Positions 9,453 through 18,615 of a stretch of 64,000 bases of DNA are shown here, one piece after another. Each line of letters begins with the position of its first letter. Within the stretch, counting starts at the first letter, position 1. The position numbers were made by a program, and so were the translations under genes. The notes beneath the pieces are model-generated. The model searched no databases. It saw only the letters and a program-made list of their open reading frames with translations, and was not told the DNA's origin. Source of the DNA: DATFVA01 sp963764235 (GTDB lineage Bacteria; Bacteroidota; Ignavibacteria; Ignavibacteriales; Ignavibacteriaceae); NCBI GenBank assembly GCA_963764235.1, contig CAVXRO010000005.1:1-64000 (forward strand). Reading direction: 5' to 3'.

Positions 9453-10133
9453 CTAATTATTAAAATTTTTCCACTTCTCTGTTAAAATTTTTGACTGCTC
9501 CTCTTTCCAGTTTCTTATCTCTTTATCATTTCCGGAGAGCAGAACTTCCGGAACCTTCATTCCCCGGTATTCTGCCGGTCTTGTAAATGACGGTGCTTCA
9601 ATTTTTTCACCATCCTGGAATGAATCATTAAGGGCTGACTCACTGTCATTAAGAACACCGGGAATCAGGCGTATAACTGCATCAACTATCATCAAAGCCG
9701 GAAGTTCACCGCCTGTAAGGACAAAATTCCCGATAGATATTTCTTCTGATGCGAATTTTTCCCTTACACGGTCATCAATATCTTTATAATGCCCTGCGAC
9801 TATCATAAGGTTATTTGCCAGAGACAACCTGTTCGCGGATTTCTGATCAAATATTCTGCCCCGCGGAGAGGTGAATATTATATGATCATATTTCCTGTCC
9901 TGCTGCAGCCTCTCAATACACTCAAAGAACGGTTCAGGTTTAAGCACCATTCCGGCACCTCCGCCAAACGGTTTATCATCAATCTGTCTATGCTTATTAA
10001 AAGCATAATCCCTGAGGTTATGAACAAGTATCTCTACCTTCTTCTTGTTCTGTGCTCTTTTAAGGATACTGGTTTCAAGGGGACTCTCAAAAATTTCCGG
10101 TACGGCAGAAATTATGTCAATCCTCATCTTCAT
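9453..10133 (-). CDS. trmD: tRNA (guanine37-N1)-methyltransferase
   Basis: TrmD methylates G37 of tRNAs reading CNN and some other codons, using S-adenosylmethionine, and prevents +1 frameshifting. The 226-residue protein is a SPOUT methyltransferase with the trefoil-knot cofactor site in FVLTGGELPALMIVDAVIRL, and the conserved FGGGAGMVLKPEP near residue 57. Two ATGs are close together (10133 and 10127). The first overlaps the rimM end and has a GGGAGAAAG site at a sensible distance. Translationally coupled to rimM and followed 11 bases later by rplS. Confidence 0.97.
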   Translation of the reverse strand: MKMRIDIISAVPEIFESPLETSILKRAQNKKKVEILVHNLRDYAFNKHRQIDDKPFGGGAGMVLKPEPFFECIERLQQDRKYDHIIFTSPRGRIFDQKSANRLSLANNLMIVAGHYKDIDDRVREKFASEEISIGNFVLTGGELPALMIVDAVIRLIPGVLNDSESALNDSFQDGEKIEAPSFTRPAEYRGMKVPEVLLSGNDKEIRNWKEEQSKILTEKWKNFNN

Positions 10134-10632
10134 AGAAACTTTCTCCCGGCTTCAGAATCATGACTTTATTTTCAGGATCAAAACTTTCAATAATTTCTGA
10201 GAGCGCCGGTAAAAGAATCTCCCTGCCGTTAACATCTTCTATAACGTAAACATCATTAGCCGGGGATGACAAAACATCTTTAATTATACCGAATAACTTC
10301 CCATTCCTGAAAACTTTACTATCCAGAAGGTCATGGATAAAAAAAACTTTCTCAGGCAGCTTTACCGCATCTTTCCCGGCAACGAAGATTTCTTTATCAA
10401 GTAAAACCCTGGTATCGCTGTCTGAATCAAAATTTCTTAACTTTATAAAGAAATCATTCTTAAATTTTTTAACTTCTTCAACAACAAACTTCTTCTTACT
10501 ATCAAAGAAATCTATATATACTTCGCGGATTGAAAAAAACCGCTCAGGAAAATCGGAATAGGAATAAATCTTCACAAATCCTTTTTTATCAGCAACTGAA
10601 GTTATCCTGGCGATCAAAAAAAAGTCACTCAC
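10117..10632 (-). CDS. rimM: 16S rRNA processing protein RimM
   Basis: RimM binds S19 and helps mature the 3' domain of 16S rRNA. The 171-residue protein has the N-terminal RimM barrel (FFLIARITSVADKKGFVKIY) and the C-terminal PRC-barrel with NDVYVIEDVNGREILLPAL followed by an acidic tail. Sequence conservation is moderate, but the position between khpA and trmD is diagnostic. It overlaps trmD by 17 bases. Confidence 0.93.
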   Translation of the reverse strand: MSDFFLIARITSVADKKGFVKIYSYSDFPERFFSIREVYIDFFDSKKKFVVEEVKKFKNDFFIKLRNFDSDSDTRVLLDKEIFVAGKDAVKLPEKVFFIHDLLDSKVFRNGKLFGIIKDVLSSPANDVYVIEDVNGREILLPALSEIIESFDPENKVMILKPGESFYEDED

Positions 10633-10643
10633 CTGCCAGAGAA

Positions 10644-10877
10644 CTAATCAAGAATTTCAAGAATCGCTCTCTTACCTTCCTTGGCAGCAATTGCGGTAAG
10701 GAGTGTTCTCATTGCCTGGGCGGTTTTGCCCTGTTTCCCTATCACTTTACCGACATCTTCCGCCTGGACTTTAAGAGAAAGAACAATCTTATTCTCTTCC
10801 GGAGCCTTCTCATCAACAGAGACATTTTCCGGGTTATCGACCAGGTGTTTTGCGATATATTCGATGAATTCTTTCAT
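10644..10877 (-). CDS. khpA: KH-domain RNA-binding protein KhpA
   Basis: Small RNA-binding protein of 77 residues, essentially a single type II KH domain. The RNA-contact loop is GKQGKTAQAMRTL (GxxG). In Gram-positives KhpA pairs with KhpB/Jag and affects cell division and small RNAs; its role in this group is not established. It lies between rpsP and rimM, the usual place for the ylqC/khpA family. Confidence 0.95.
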   Translation of the reverse strand: MKEFIEYIAKHLVDNPENVSVDEKAPEENKIVLSLKVQAEDVGKVIGKQGKTAQAMRTLLTAIAAKEGKRAILEILD

Positions 10878-10949
10878 AGAAAGAAGCCTCCTATATTAAA
10901 GCACGGGAGCTTATGAAATAACGTACAGTTGGAATACTTCAGTTAAAGA

Positions 10950-11468
10950 TTACTCTTTTTCCTCAGTTTTCTCTTCAGAAGCAGCGCCCTTTACTTCTGC
11001 CGTACTTTTTTCAGTTTCAACTTCATTTTCCGTGTTCTTTTCCGGAGCAACATTTTCACCTTCGGACTTTGCAGCATTGGCTTCCTCACTTGCTTCTTCC
11101 GTCTTCACTTTAGTTTTCTTTCCCTGATTTCTGCTTGTCTGTTTCGCTTCCTGCAATTTAGTCCACTGTTCCAGTTCAGACTGAATTTTATCTTCAGAGA
11201 GACCTTTACGGATTAATTCTCTTTTAAGCGTGATACCTCTTTGCCTTAATAAACTTTTAACGGTATCTGTAGGCTGTGCACCTTTATCCAGCCAGTATAA
11301 TGCTCTGTCTTCTTTTATTTCTATGGTATGGGGATTTGTCAATGGATTATATAAGCCGATAGATTCCAGGAACTTTCCGTCTCTCGGTGATCTTGAATCT
11401 GCTGCAACAACCTTGTATATAGGCTGTTTTTTCTTTCCCATACGTCTTAATCTTAACTTAACTGCCAA
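10950..11468 (-). CDS. rpsP: 30S ribosomal protein S16 with long acidic tail
   Basis: S16 is an early-assembling 30S protein. Residues 1 to about 85 are standard: AVKLRLRRMGKKKQPIYKVV, DGKFLESIGLYNP, ALYWLDKGAQPTDTVKSLL. The usual length is 80-100 residues, but this protein has 172. The extra C-terminal part is first Lys/Gln-rich and then very rich in Glu, Lys, Ala and Thr and should be disordered. Long S16 tails occur in the Bacteroidota/Chlorobiota group. It is the second gene of the ffh operon, 31 bases after ffh. Confidence 0.97.
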   Translation of the reverse strand: MAVKLRLRRMGKKKQPIYKVVAADSRSPRDGKFLESIGLYNPLTNPHTIEIKEDRALYWLDKGAQPTDTVKSLLRQRGITLKRELIRKGLSEDKIQSELEQWTKLQEAKQTSRNQGKKTKVKTEEASEEANAAKSEGENVAPEKNTENEVETEKSTAEVKGAASEEKTEEKE

Positions 11469-11499
11469 GTTTTTAACCTCCTGAATTAGTCACTTTTCT

Positions 11500-12825
11500 T
11501 TAGAATTTTAAATTTCTGAAAGATGATGCACCTCCGAAGCCTTTTCTTGCCATTTGGCCCATCATCTTCTGCATTTCTGCAAATTGTTTAACTAGACGGT
11601 TCACATCCTGTATGGATGTACCGCTTCCACGGGCAATTCTCTTACGACGGTTACCGTTCAATAGCTTAGGGGTTGAACGTTCCTCAAATGTCATAGATTG
11701 GATTATTGCCTCAACTTTTACGAGCGCTTTATCGTCAATATTAGTATTCTTAATTTGAGAACCGAGTCCCGGTATCATTCCCAATAAAGAAGATAAAGAA
11801 CCCATTTTCTTAATTGCTTTAATTTGCTTAAGAAAATCATCAAAATCAAATTTATTTTTCTTTAATTTCTCTTCCAGACGCTCGGCTTCATTCTCATCAA
11901 AGCTCAGCTGGGCCTTTTCTACAAGTGAGACAACGTCTCCCCGTCCCAGAATCCTTGAAGCCAACCTGTCAGGATAAAAAACCTCCAGATCTGTTAACTT
12001 TTCACCATTACTGATGAATTTGATGGGTTTTCCTACTACCTGCCTGATAGAGAGGGCCGCTCCGCCGCGGGCATCTCCGTCCAATTTTGTAAGAACAATA
12101 CCGTCAAAATTTACTTTTTCGTTAAATGCCTTTGCAGAATTTACTGCATCCTGCCCTGTCATCGAATCGACTACAAATAGGGTTTCAGTCGGTTTTACAA
12201 GATTTTTTATGTCAGCTACTTCCGTCATCATCTCTTCATCTATGTGAAGACGGCCGGCTGTGTCCACTACTAAGGTATCATAATTTTTTTCTTTTGCAAA
12301 ACTGAGCGCATCAACAGCTGTCTTTTTAGCATCCTTTTCATCCAGTGAAAAGACAGGAACGCCGATCTGTTCACCAAGGATTTTCAACTGCTCAATCGCA
12401 GCAGGTCTGTACACATCCGCTGCAGCCAAGAGTACTCTGCGGTTCTTTTCTTTCAGCCTTTTTGCCAGTTTACCGGTGAATGTGGTTTTACCGGAGCCCT
12501 GCAGACCGACAATAAGTATTGTTGTAATTCCTGAACCGTTAAGTCTTATCTCTTTGCTGCTATTTCCCAGGAGAGCAGTAAGCTCATCATGAATAATTTT
12601 TGTGATTAACTGTCCCGGGGTAATAGAATTGATAACTTCCTTACCGAGTGCCTTCTGAGAAACATTCTCAATGAATTCTTTTGCAACCCGATAATTGACG
12701 TCAGCATCCAGAAGAACCCTGCGTACTTCTCTCAGGGTATCTGAAATATTCTTCTCAGTTAATTTTCCTTGTCCCCTTATCTTTTTAAGGGAAGATTCTA
12801 ACTTTTGCTGAAGGTCTTCAAACAT
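11500..12825 (-). CDS. ffh: Signal recognition particle protein Ffh
   Basis: Ffh is the GTPase that binds 4.5S RNA and nascent signal sequences and docks with FtsY to target proteins to the inner membrane. The 441-residue protein contains the N domain, the P-loop GLQGSGKTTFTGKLA near residue 108, DTAGRLHIDEEM, TKLDGDARGGAALS, and a C-terminal M domain with RIARGSGTSIQDVNRL and a methionine-rich end. First gene of the operon that continues with rpsP. Confidence 0.98.
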   Translation of the reverse strand: MFEDLQQKLESSLKKIRGQGKLTEKNISDTLREVRRVLLDADVNYRVAKEFIENVSQKALGKEVINSITPGQLITKIIHDELTALLGNSSKEIRLNGSGITTILIVGLQGSGKTTFTGKLAKRLKEKNRRVLLAAADVYRPAAIEQLKILGEQIGVPVFSLDEKDAKKTAVDALSFAKEKNYDTLVVDTAGRLHIDEEMMTEVADIKNLVKPTETLFVVDSMTGQDAVNSAKAFNEKVNFDGIVLTKLDGDARGGAALSIRQVVGKPIKFISNGEKLTDLEVFYPDRLASRILGRGDVVSLVEKAQLSFDENEAERLEEKLKKNKFDFDDFLKQIKAIKKMGSLSSLLGMIPGLGSQIKNTNIDDKALVKVEAIIQSMTFEERSTPKLLNGNRRKRIARGSGTSIQDVNRLVKQFAEMQKMMGQMARKGFGGASSFRNLKF

Positions 12826-12869
12826 AGTGTCTCAGTATTTGATAACTTTTTCGCAGTCTCTAAATCTAT

Positions 12870-13754
12870 CTAGGAATTACTTTCCTTTAATGCATTTGCG
12901 CCGGAGACGATTTCAAGGATTTCTTTGGTGATGGCTGCCTGTCTTTCCTTATTATATTTAACCTGAAGCGTTCTAATAAGCTCTTTAGCGTTAGTCGTTG
13001 CATTATCCATTGCGGTCATCTTTGCACCTAACTCGGCAGCATTCGATTCAAGGAGGATACGCCACATTTGGGCTTTTAAATGTTTAGGAAGAAGATAATT
13101 GAAGATTCCTTTCTGATCCGGTTCAAAAATATAATTAGGCTGATTTTTCCTTTCTTCCTCAGAATCCTTTCCGATCGGAATAGGTAGAAATTGTTCTGTA
13201 ACAATCTTCTGCTGAATTATTGATTTAAACTCGTTATAAACTATTATGATCTTGTCAAACGTACCATTGAGGAAAACCTCAATAAGTTCACTCGTAATTT
13301 TAAGGGCCTCTTCATAAGATAATGAGGAGAAAATGCCGGTCCTCTTTCCGGCTACATCATAATCTCTCTTAGAGAAGAATTCAAAACCTTTTTTGCCGAC
13401 ACAGAAAAGATGAGTTTTTATCGGGCTGCCGGTGTATTCCTCATTGATTATTCTCGAAGTTTCCCTGATGATATTCGTATTGAAAGCGCCGCATAATCCT
13501 CTGTCGGCCGTAACTATTACTATACCTATATTCTTAATTTCTCTCTGCTGAATAAATGGATTATTGGCTATGTCCTCATCAGTAACAAGATGAGAAAGCA
13601 TTTCGGCGATTTTCCTTGCATAGGGCCTGGCGTTTATAATATTTTCCTGGGCTCTTCTGAATTTTGCAGCAGCGACCATTTTCATAGCTTTGGTAATCTG
13701 CTGGGTATTCTGAACGCCTTTAATCCTGTTTTTTATGTCACGTAATGTAGCCAT
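12870..13754 (-). CDS. atpG: ATP synthase F1 subunit gamma
   Basis: The gamma subunit is the rotating central stalk of F1. The 294-residue protein begins ATLRDIKNRIKGVQNTQQITKAMKMVAAAK, the N-terminal coiled-coil helix, and ends with the conserved AMDNATTNAKELIRTLQVKYNKERQAAITKEI helix region. Length is normal. It is the last gene of the operon here; atpD and atpC are not in the window. It begins two bases after the atpA end. Confidence 0.97.
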   Translation of the reverse strand: MATLRDIKNRIKGVQNTQQITKAMKMVAAAKFRRAQENIINARPYARKIAEMLSHLVTDEDIANNPFIQQREIKNIGIVIVTADRGLCGAFNTNIIRETSRIINEEYTGSPIKTHLFCVGKKGFEFFSKRDYDVAGKRTGIFSSLSYEEALKITSELIEVFLNGTFDKIIIVYNEFKSIIQQKIVTEQFLPIPIGKDSEEERKNQPNYIFEPDQKGIFNYLLPKHLKAQMWRILLESNAAELGAKMTAMDNATTNAKELIRTLQVKYNKERQAAITKEILEIVSGANALKESNS

Positions 13755-13756
13755 TA

Positions 13757-15308
13757 TTAAACGTTGGTTTTAAATACTGCCTTAAATTCTTCAGTAGCTT
13801 TTTTGAGATTCTCTGTAGTTGAGTCAGAAAGCTGTTTTTCTTTCTTAATAGCTTCAAATATCTGGTTGTATTTAACCTCAATAAATTCAAGGATCTCTTT
13901 TTCAAATCTCTTTATATCCGAAACCGGAATATCATCAAGAAATCCGTTTGTACCGAGATAATATACTAACAACCTGGCTTTCAATCGGAACAGGTGAATA
14001 TTGTCCCTGTTTCAGAAGTTCAACAAGCCGCGAACCACGTGCAAGGGTTCTCTGTGTAGATTTATCGAGATCTGAACCAAATTTTGCAAAAGCTTCAAGT
14101 TCACGGTACTGAGCAAGTTCAAGCTTCAAAGTACCGGCAACTTTTTTCATTGCTTTTATCTGAGCATTACCTCCCACACGGGATACCGAAATACCAACGT
14201 TGATTGCGGGTCTAACACCGGCATTAAATAAATTTGATTCCAGGTAAATTTGTCCGTCGGTAATAGAAATTACATTAGTAGGAATATATGCTGAAACGTC
14301 GCCCTGCTGGGTTTCAATAATTGGAAGAGCGGTTAGACTTCCGCCGCCGAGGTCATCATTAAGTTTTGAGGCTCTTTCAAGCAGTCTTGAATGCAGATAG
14401 AAAACATCGCCGGGATAAGCTTCACGTCCCGGAGGTCTTCTCAAAAGCAGAGAAAGTTCACGATATGCGGCAGCCTGTTTTGAAAGATCATCATAAATAA
14501 CTAGTGCATGCCTACCGTTATCCCTGAAGTATTCTCCTAGAGTTGCACCTGAATACGGAGCAATGAACTGCAGAGGAGCAGGTTCAGAAGCGGCAGCTGA
14601 GATAACCGTTGTAAAATCCATAGCGCCATGTTCATTGCAGTTTGGCAACTACCTGCGCAATGGTTGAACTTTTTTGTCCTATAGCAACATAAATACAGTA
14701 AACTGGTTTAATACCAAGGTTCTTTGCTTCTTCCGTATGTGTAAACTTCTGATTTATAATAGCATCCACGGCAACAGCTGTTTTTCCGGTCTGGCGGTCA
14801 CCAATAATTAATTCTCTCTGTCCCCTGCCGATAGGGATCATAGCATCAATGGCGGCAATACCTGTCTGCAGCGGTTCTTTTACCGGCTGTCGCTGAATAA
14901 CGCCAAGAGCTTTTCTTTCAATAGGAAGATACTCTTTCTGTATTTATAGGCCCTTTGCCGTCAACAGGAATACCAAGCGGAGTTATTACTCTTCCAAGCA
15001 TTTCATCACCAACAGGCAGGAAGCGACACGTTTAGTTCTTTTAACAGTATCACCTTCTTTTACCAGGGTCGATTCGCCAAACAGTACACAACCAACACTG
15101 TCTTCTTCCAGATTAAGCACCATTCCAAAAACATCATTAGGAAACTCACAAATTCACTCGCCATAACATTAGTAAGGCCGTAAACCCTTGCAATACCATC
15201 ACCAACCTGCAGTACAGTACCTACATCATAAATATCAACTTCACTTTCAAAACCTGATAATTGTTTTCTTAATATGGCAGATATTTCATCTGGTCTTACT
15301 TCAGCCAT
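13757..15308 (-). pseudogene. atpA: ATP synthase F1 subunit alpha, five single-base indels
   Basis: Alpha carries the non-catalytic nucleotide sites of F1. All parts are present in order but spread over several frames: the N-terminus MAEVRPDEISAILRKQLSGF, the Walker A GDRQTGKTAVAVDA, NEHGAMDFTTVISAAASEP, VGGNAQIKAMKKVAGTLKLEL and the C-terminus ending FKTNV. Comparison with the expected protein places missing bases near 15148 and 15018 and extra bases near 14937, 14638 and 13960. Correcting them gives exactly 517 codons, the normal length. An intact atpA is expected in such an operon, so errors in the consensus sequence are more likely than a true pseudogene. Type is given as pseudogene only because the reading frame is not open as written. 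Confidence 0.9.
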
Positions 15309-15336
15309 TTTAATTGTTCCTTTTAAATTCTCTACA

Positions 15337-15897
15337 TTAATTTAACGCAGCGGCTCCGCTTTTCAGGAACTGCTTCTTTAAAGTTTCCAATTGGTGTTTA
15401 ACAGACGCATCATAAACTGTATCATTAACCTGGGCTACGAATCCTCCCACCACATCGGGATCTATTTTAATCTTGAGACGTGTACTTTTTTACTCAAGCA
15501 TCGTTTCAATTTTATTCTTTAGTTCATTAGTCTGGGAATCTGTTAATTCGAATGCCGTCCTGATATTCACATTAACAATCCCTGCTCTTTCATCTCTCAG
15601 TTCCAGAAACTTTTCTGCTATTTCCTGAAGCAGGTTTTCTCTGCCTTTTTCAACCAGGAACCTCACAAAATGCATCGTCTCAGTATTCACCTTTGATTTA
15701 AAATTTCATCAAGTATAACGACTTTAGTCTCAGGCTTTATGACAGGGTTTTTCAGCGCTCGTGTAAGCTCCCTGCTTTTTTTCATTGCAGATAAAATAAG
15801 TTCTATATCCCCGGATATTACATCCATCATATTTCTTCTCCACTGCCAGGTCCAGCAGTGAGGTTGCATATCGCATCGAAACCTTGTAATCAGCCAT
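15337..15897 (-). pseudogene. atpH: ATP synthase F1 subunit delta, three lesions
   Basis: Delta (OSCP-like) ties F1 to the peripheral stalk. The intended protein starts MADYKVSMRYATSLLDLAVE directly after atpF and ends KSGAAALN. An extra A near 15837, a missing A near 15695 and an in-frame TAA at 15490-15492 interrupt it. The last one is followed in the same frame by RLKIKIDPDVVGGFVAQVND, a good delta C-terminus. The total length of 561 bases is exactly 187 codons. The lesions belong to the same cluster as those in atpA and are probably sequence errors. Confidence 0.87.
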
Positions 15898-15898
15898 T

Positions 15899-16438
15899 CT
15901 AATTCCTGGATATATCGCTTATATATTTATCGACAATTTTTTTATTCGATTCCTTATTCAGATTTTCCCTGAGAATCTTTTCAGCAGCGTTTATAGCAAT
16001 CTCTGCCACCTGGTTCTTCAATTCATTAAAAGCTGCTTCTTTCTTTCTCTCAATTTCAGAAGCCGCTTCATCTACAATCTTTTTTGCCTGATCCTTGCTA
16101 TCACGTATCATCTGATCTTTCAGCTTCTCTGCATAAGCACGACTCTGATCGATTATTTTCTTTGATTCCTCTTCAGCCTGTGCTATGTTAGCCTGATTTT
16201 TATCCAGTACTTTCTGAGCTTCCTCCCTTGCCTTCTCAGCTTTCTCAAGTGATTCCTTTATGGCAGCTTCTCTCTGATCAAGAGCAGCCAGTATAGGTTT
16301 CCAAGCTACCTTCTTGAGAAGAACCAGGAGAACAACGAAGGTTACAACCGTCCAGAAGATGAGTCCGGGATTAACATCTATCAGACTACCACTTTCTTCT
16401 GCAAGAGCAAGAACTGATAAACTGAATCCTGTTAACAT
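15899..16438 (-). CDS. atpF: ATP synthase F0 subunit b
   Basis: Subunit b forms the peripheral stalk. The 179-residue protein has one N-terminal membrane segment (about residues 25-45, GLIFWTVVTFVVLLVLLKKV) preceding a long charged coiled coil rich in Glu, Lys and Ala. The loop PILAALDQREAAIKESLEKA is typical. It lies between atpE and atpH, which starts within two bases of its end. Confidence 0.96.
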   Translation of the reverse strand: MLTGFSLSVLALAEESGSLIDVNPGLIFWTVVTFVVLLVLLKKVAWKPILAALDQREAAIKESLEKAEKAREEAQKVLDKNQANIAQAEEESKKIIDQSRAYAEKLKDQMIRDSKDQAKKIVDEAASEIERKKEAAFNELKNQVAEIAINAAEKILRENLNKESNKKIVDKYISDISRN

Positions 16439-16487
16439 TTATTCATTCCTGATTTAATTGAAATTTCCGGTTATCCGGATTTTTTAC

Positions 16488-16709
16488 TTAAGCTTTAACA
16501 GCTAATAGAATACAGATAACGAGAGCAAAGAAGGCAATACCTTCGATAAGCGCTGCGGCGATAATCATTGCGGTTCTTATAGCACCTGCGGCTTCGGGCT
16601 GTCTTCCCATAGCTTCGAGGGCAGAACCAGCAAGTTTACCGATACCTAAACCAGCACCAATTACAGCTATACCGGCGCCGATTCCCGCGCCTAACCATGC
16701 TAAATCCAT
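16488..16709 (-). CDS. atpE: ATP synthase F0 subunit c
   Basis: Subunit c forms the membrane rotor ring. The 73 residues make two hydrophobic helices joined by the polar loop GRQPEAAGAIRT. The ion-binding glutamate is in AALIEGIAFFALVI. The residues after this Glu (Gly-Ile) do not match the Glu-Ser pattern of sodium-binding rings, so proton use is more likely, though this is inferred from few residues. Confidence 0.97.
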   Translation of the reverse strand: MDLAWLGAGIGAGIAVIGAGLGIGKLAGSALEAMGRQPEAAGAIRTAMIIAAALIEGIAFFALVICILLAVKA

Positions 16710-16748
16710 ATTAAATTCTCCTGATTGTTAAAGTAAATAATAGACTAA

Positions 16749-17591
16749 TTAATGTTCCTGGTGAACAGCCATCCCTATAAACAGGGATGTGAGTATTGTG
16801 AATATGTACGCCTGAATTAAAGCAACCAGTAATTCAAGCAGGTAAATAAAAATTGCAAATGCTATCGAAACAGGCGCCACAAAGACTGTCTGCAGAATAA
16901 AAATCAATCCAAGCAGCGAAAGGATAACCACGTGTCCCGCGATCATATTTGCAAAAAGACGTATACAGAGTGCAAAGGGTTTTGTAAATAATCCCAGGAT
17001 CTCAAGGGGGATAAGTATGATCAGAATCCAGGGCGGCATCCCTGCGGGTATAAGCCCTTTAAAGTAACCCCATGCTCCATGGCTTTTAATTCCGCCCATC
17101 TGAATAGCAATAAATGATATCCCTGCCAGGGCAGCAGTAACTGCAATATTTCCTGTTATTGTTACAGCATAGGGTATTAGTCCGAAGAAGTTACTCAGTA
17201 AAATGAAGAAGAATACCGTCAGCAGATAAGGCAGGAAACGTTCGTATCCCTTCCCGATTGTCGGTTTCACAATTTCATCCCGCACGAAAAGTACTGTTAT
17301 TTCTACAAGGTTGGATATACCTTTGGGAATTAAAGAACTTTTATACTTTCGGGAAGCGATATAAAGAACTACAAATAAAATCAGAGCAACCAGCCACATA
17401 AAGAATATGTACTTGGTTATCGAAATATCAATACCGAACAGCTCCAGGTGAGGCAGTTGAATAGAGAAAAAGGGTTCAAAATCCAGAGTATGAGAGTCCA
17501 TTACATGATGAAGAATCCACCCGCTGTCGCTTCCCCCGGCCTGTTTTAAGGTATCCGCGGCATTTAATGTATCAATAACGGTATAGTACAT
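16749..17591 (-). CDS. atpB: ATP synthase F0 subunit a
   Basis: Subunit a contains the proton half-channels. The 280-residue protein is polytopic. The essential arginine is in ALCIRLFANMIAGHVV and the last helices carry LELLVALIQAYIFTILT. The first 60 residues form an extended periplasmic segment before the first membrane helix, as is common in Bacteroidota relatives. It follows the small AtpI-like gene by nine bases. Confidence 0.97.
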   Translation of the reverse strand: MYYTVIDTLNAADTLKQAGGSDSGWILHHVMDSHTLDFEPFFSIQLPHLELFGIDISITKYIFFMWLVALILFVVLYIASRKYKSSLIPKGISNLVEITVLFVRDEIVKPTIGKGYERFLPYLLTVFFFILLSNFFGLIPYAVTITGNIAVTAALAGISFIAIQMGGIKSHGAWGYFKGLIPAGMPPWILIILIPLEILGLFTKPFALCIRLFANMIAGHVVILSLLGLIFILQTVFVAPVSIAFAIFIYLLELLVALIQAYIFTILTSLFIGMAVHQEH

Positions 17592-17600
17592 AAAACTGAA

Positions 17601-17978
17601 TTAGTAACTTCTTAAATTCAGGTAAATAATTTCATTGATTAAATAAAAAAAATAAAAAATGAGGATTGAAAATATAAAATTATTCTGGTTTAATTCCAAG
17701 AAAACGAGGCAAATAAAAACCATGATCAAGGTGCTGAATAATCTCACCGATATTGCCCCTAAAGTATTGCGTATAAATGACTTATCGCTCTTTACCAAAC
17801 CTCTCTTAACAAGCAACAATTCAAATACAAAACCTATAAAAACGACACCCCATCCTGTTACCCATGCGGTAAATATATTAAGGCTCGCAAGACCAAAAAT
17901 GTAGATTAAAATAAGACCTGAAGGAAAAACCAGACTGCCTGCTGTCAGAAAAAGCACAATACGGCCGCTTTTCGTCAT
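17601..17978 (-). CDS. AtpI-like small membrane protein
   Basis: A 125-residue protein with four likely membrane segments (roughly residues 7-30, 35-55, 75-95 and 100-120). Position and topology fit the ATP synthase protein I family, which helps assemble the c-ring. Sequence similarity is weak, so the name rests mainly on context. Its start overlaps the atpZ stop by four bases and atpB follows nine bases downstream. Confidence 0.6.
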   Translation of the reverse strand: MTKSGRIVLFLTAGSLVFPSGLILIYIFGLASLNIFTAWVTGWGVVFIGFVFELLLVKRGLVKSDKSFIRNTLGAISVRLFSTLIMVFICLVFLELNQNNFIFSILIFYFFYLINEIIYLNLRSY

Positions 17979-18208
17979 TTATCCGACTTCAAAACTGTCT
18001 TTATAAAATTGTAAAGAGATGTAGCTATTCCCAGGAAGGAAAATGTTACAGTAAGCCAGGGACTAGTATTGAATTTACCATCCAGCCATATACCCAGAAA
18101 CACCATCACAATTACAGTGACAGCCAGCTGAAGACCCAGGCCGAGGTAGGGACCGTAGTTTACAGCAAAATTACTCCGGCCGTCTTCATTTTCATCCTTC
18201 TTCTTCAT
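17975..18208 (-). CDS. atpZ: AtpZ/AtpI-type F0F1 ATPase accessory protein
   Basis: A 77-residue protein with a charged N-terminus and two membrane helices. It has the AtpZ pattern GLGLQLAVTVIVMVFLGIWLD followed by a second helix and FIKTVLKSDK. AtpZ and AtpI together have been linked to ion supply for the synthase. It overlaps both neighbours by four bases (bactofilin upstream, AtpI-like downstream), implying one transcript. Confidence 0.78.
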   Translation of the reverse strand: MKKKDENEDGRSNFAVNYGPYLGLGLQLAVTVIVMVFLGIWLDGKFNTSPWLTVTFSFLGIATSLYNFIKTVLKSDK

Positions 18209-18603
18209 TTCCCAGAAGGTGGTGTCGGTGTCTGCAGTTGAGGCGGTTTGGCAGATTCTTTCTCATTCATCTTACTCTGTCCGTCGAACTGGGCTCCTGC
18301 CTCAACAACAAGGATCTTAGTAAGAATGTCACCTTTTAATACTGCTTTAGCCTCCAGCGTTAATTTGTCTCTGGACTTTACCGTTCCGGTCACTTTGCCC
18401 CCGATAACAATGGCCTCTGCATAGATTTCACCGCTCACATCACCATTCTCTCCTACCGTAACGTTTCCGTTAGCTGAAATATCGCCATTTACGGAACCAT
18501 CCACGCGCACGTTGCCATTGCTAATAAGTTTCCCTTCTATTACAACGCCGGCGCTTATAATTGTCACTTCATCCTTCCCTTCATTTGCGTTTCTCTGTTT
18601 CAA
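18205..18603 (-). CDS. Bactofilin family cytoskeletal protein
   Basis: Bactofilins form non-polar filaments that position cell-wall enzymes. The 132-residue protein has a short N-tail, a central right-handed beta-helix of about residues 12-105 (GKLISNGNVRVDGSVNGDIS, IVIGGKVTGTVKSRDKLTLE) and a proline-rich C-tail. The M23 peptidase gene just upstream is the classic partner. It overlaps atpZ by four bases, which ties envelope shape genes to the ATP synthase operon. Confidence 0.95.
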   Translation of the reverse strand: MKQRNANEGKDEVTIISAGVVIEGKLISNGNVRVDGSVNGDISANGNVTVGENGDVSGEIYAEAIVIGGKVTGTVKSRDKLTLEAKAVLKGDILTKILVVEAGAQFDGQSKMNEKESAKPPQLQTPTPPSGK

Positions 18604-18615
18604 TGTAGTTCTCCT

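Noticed and set aside
13757..15308. True pseudogenisation of atpA
   Set aside because: Corrected length is exactly normal, every domain is conserved and all lesions are single-base, several in short homopolymers. Sequence error is simpler.
16488..16709. Sodium-dependent ATP synthase c subunit
   Set aside because: The ion-binding glutamate is followed by Gly-Ile instead of the Ser/Thr residues typical of sodium sites.
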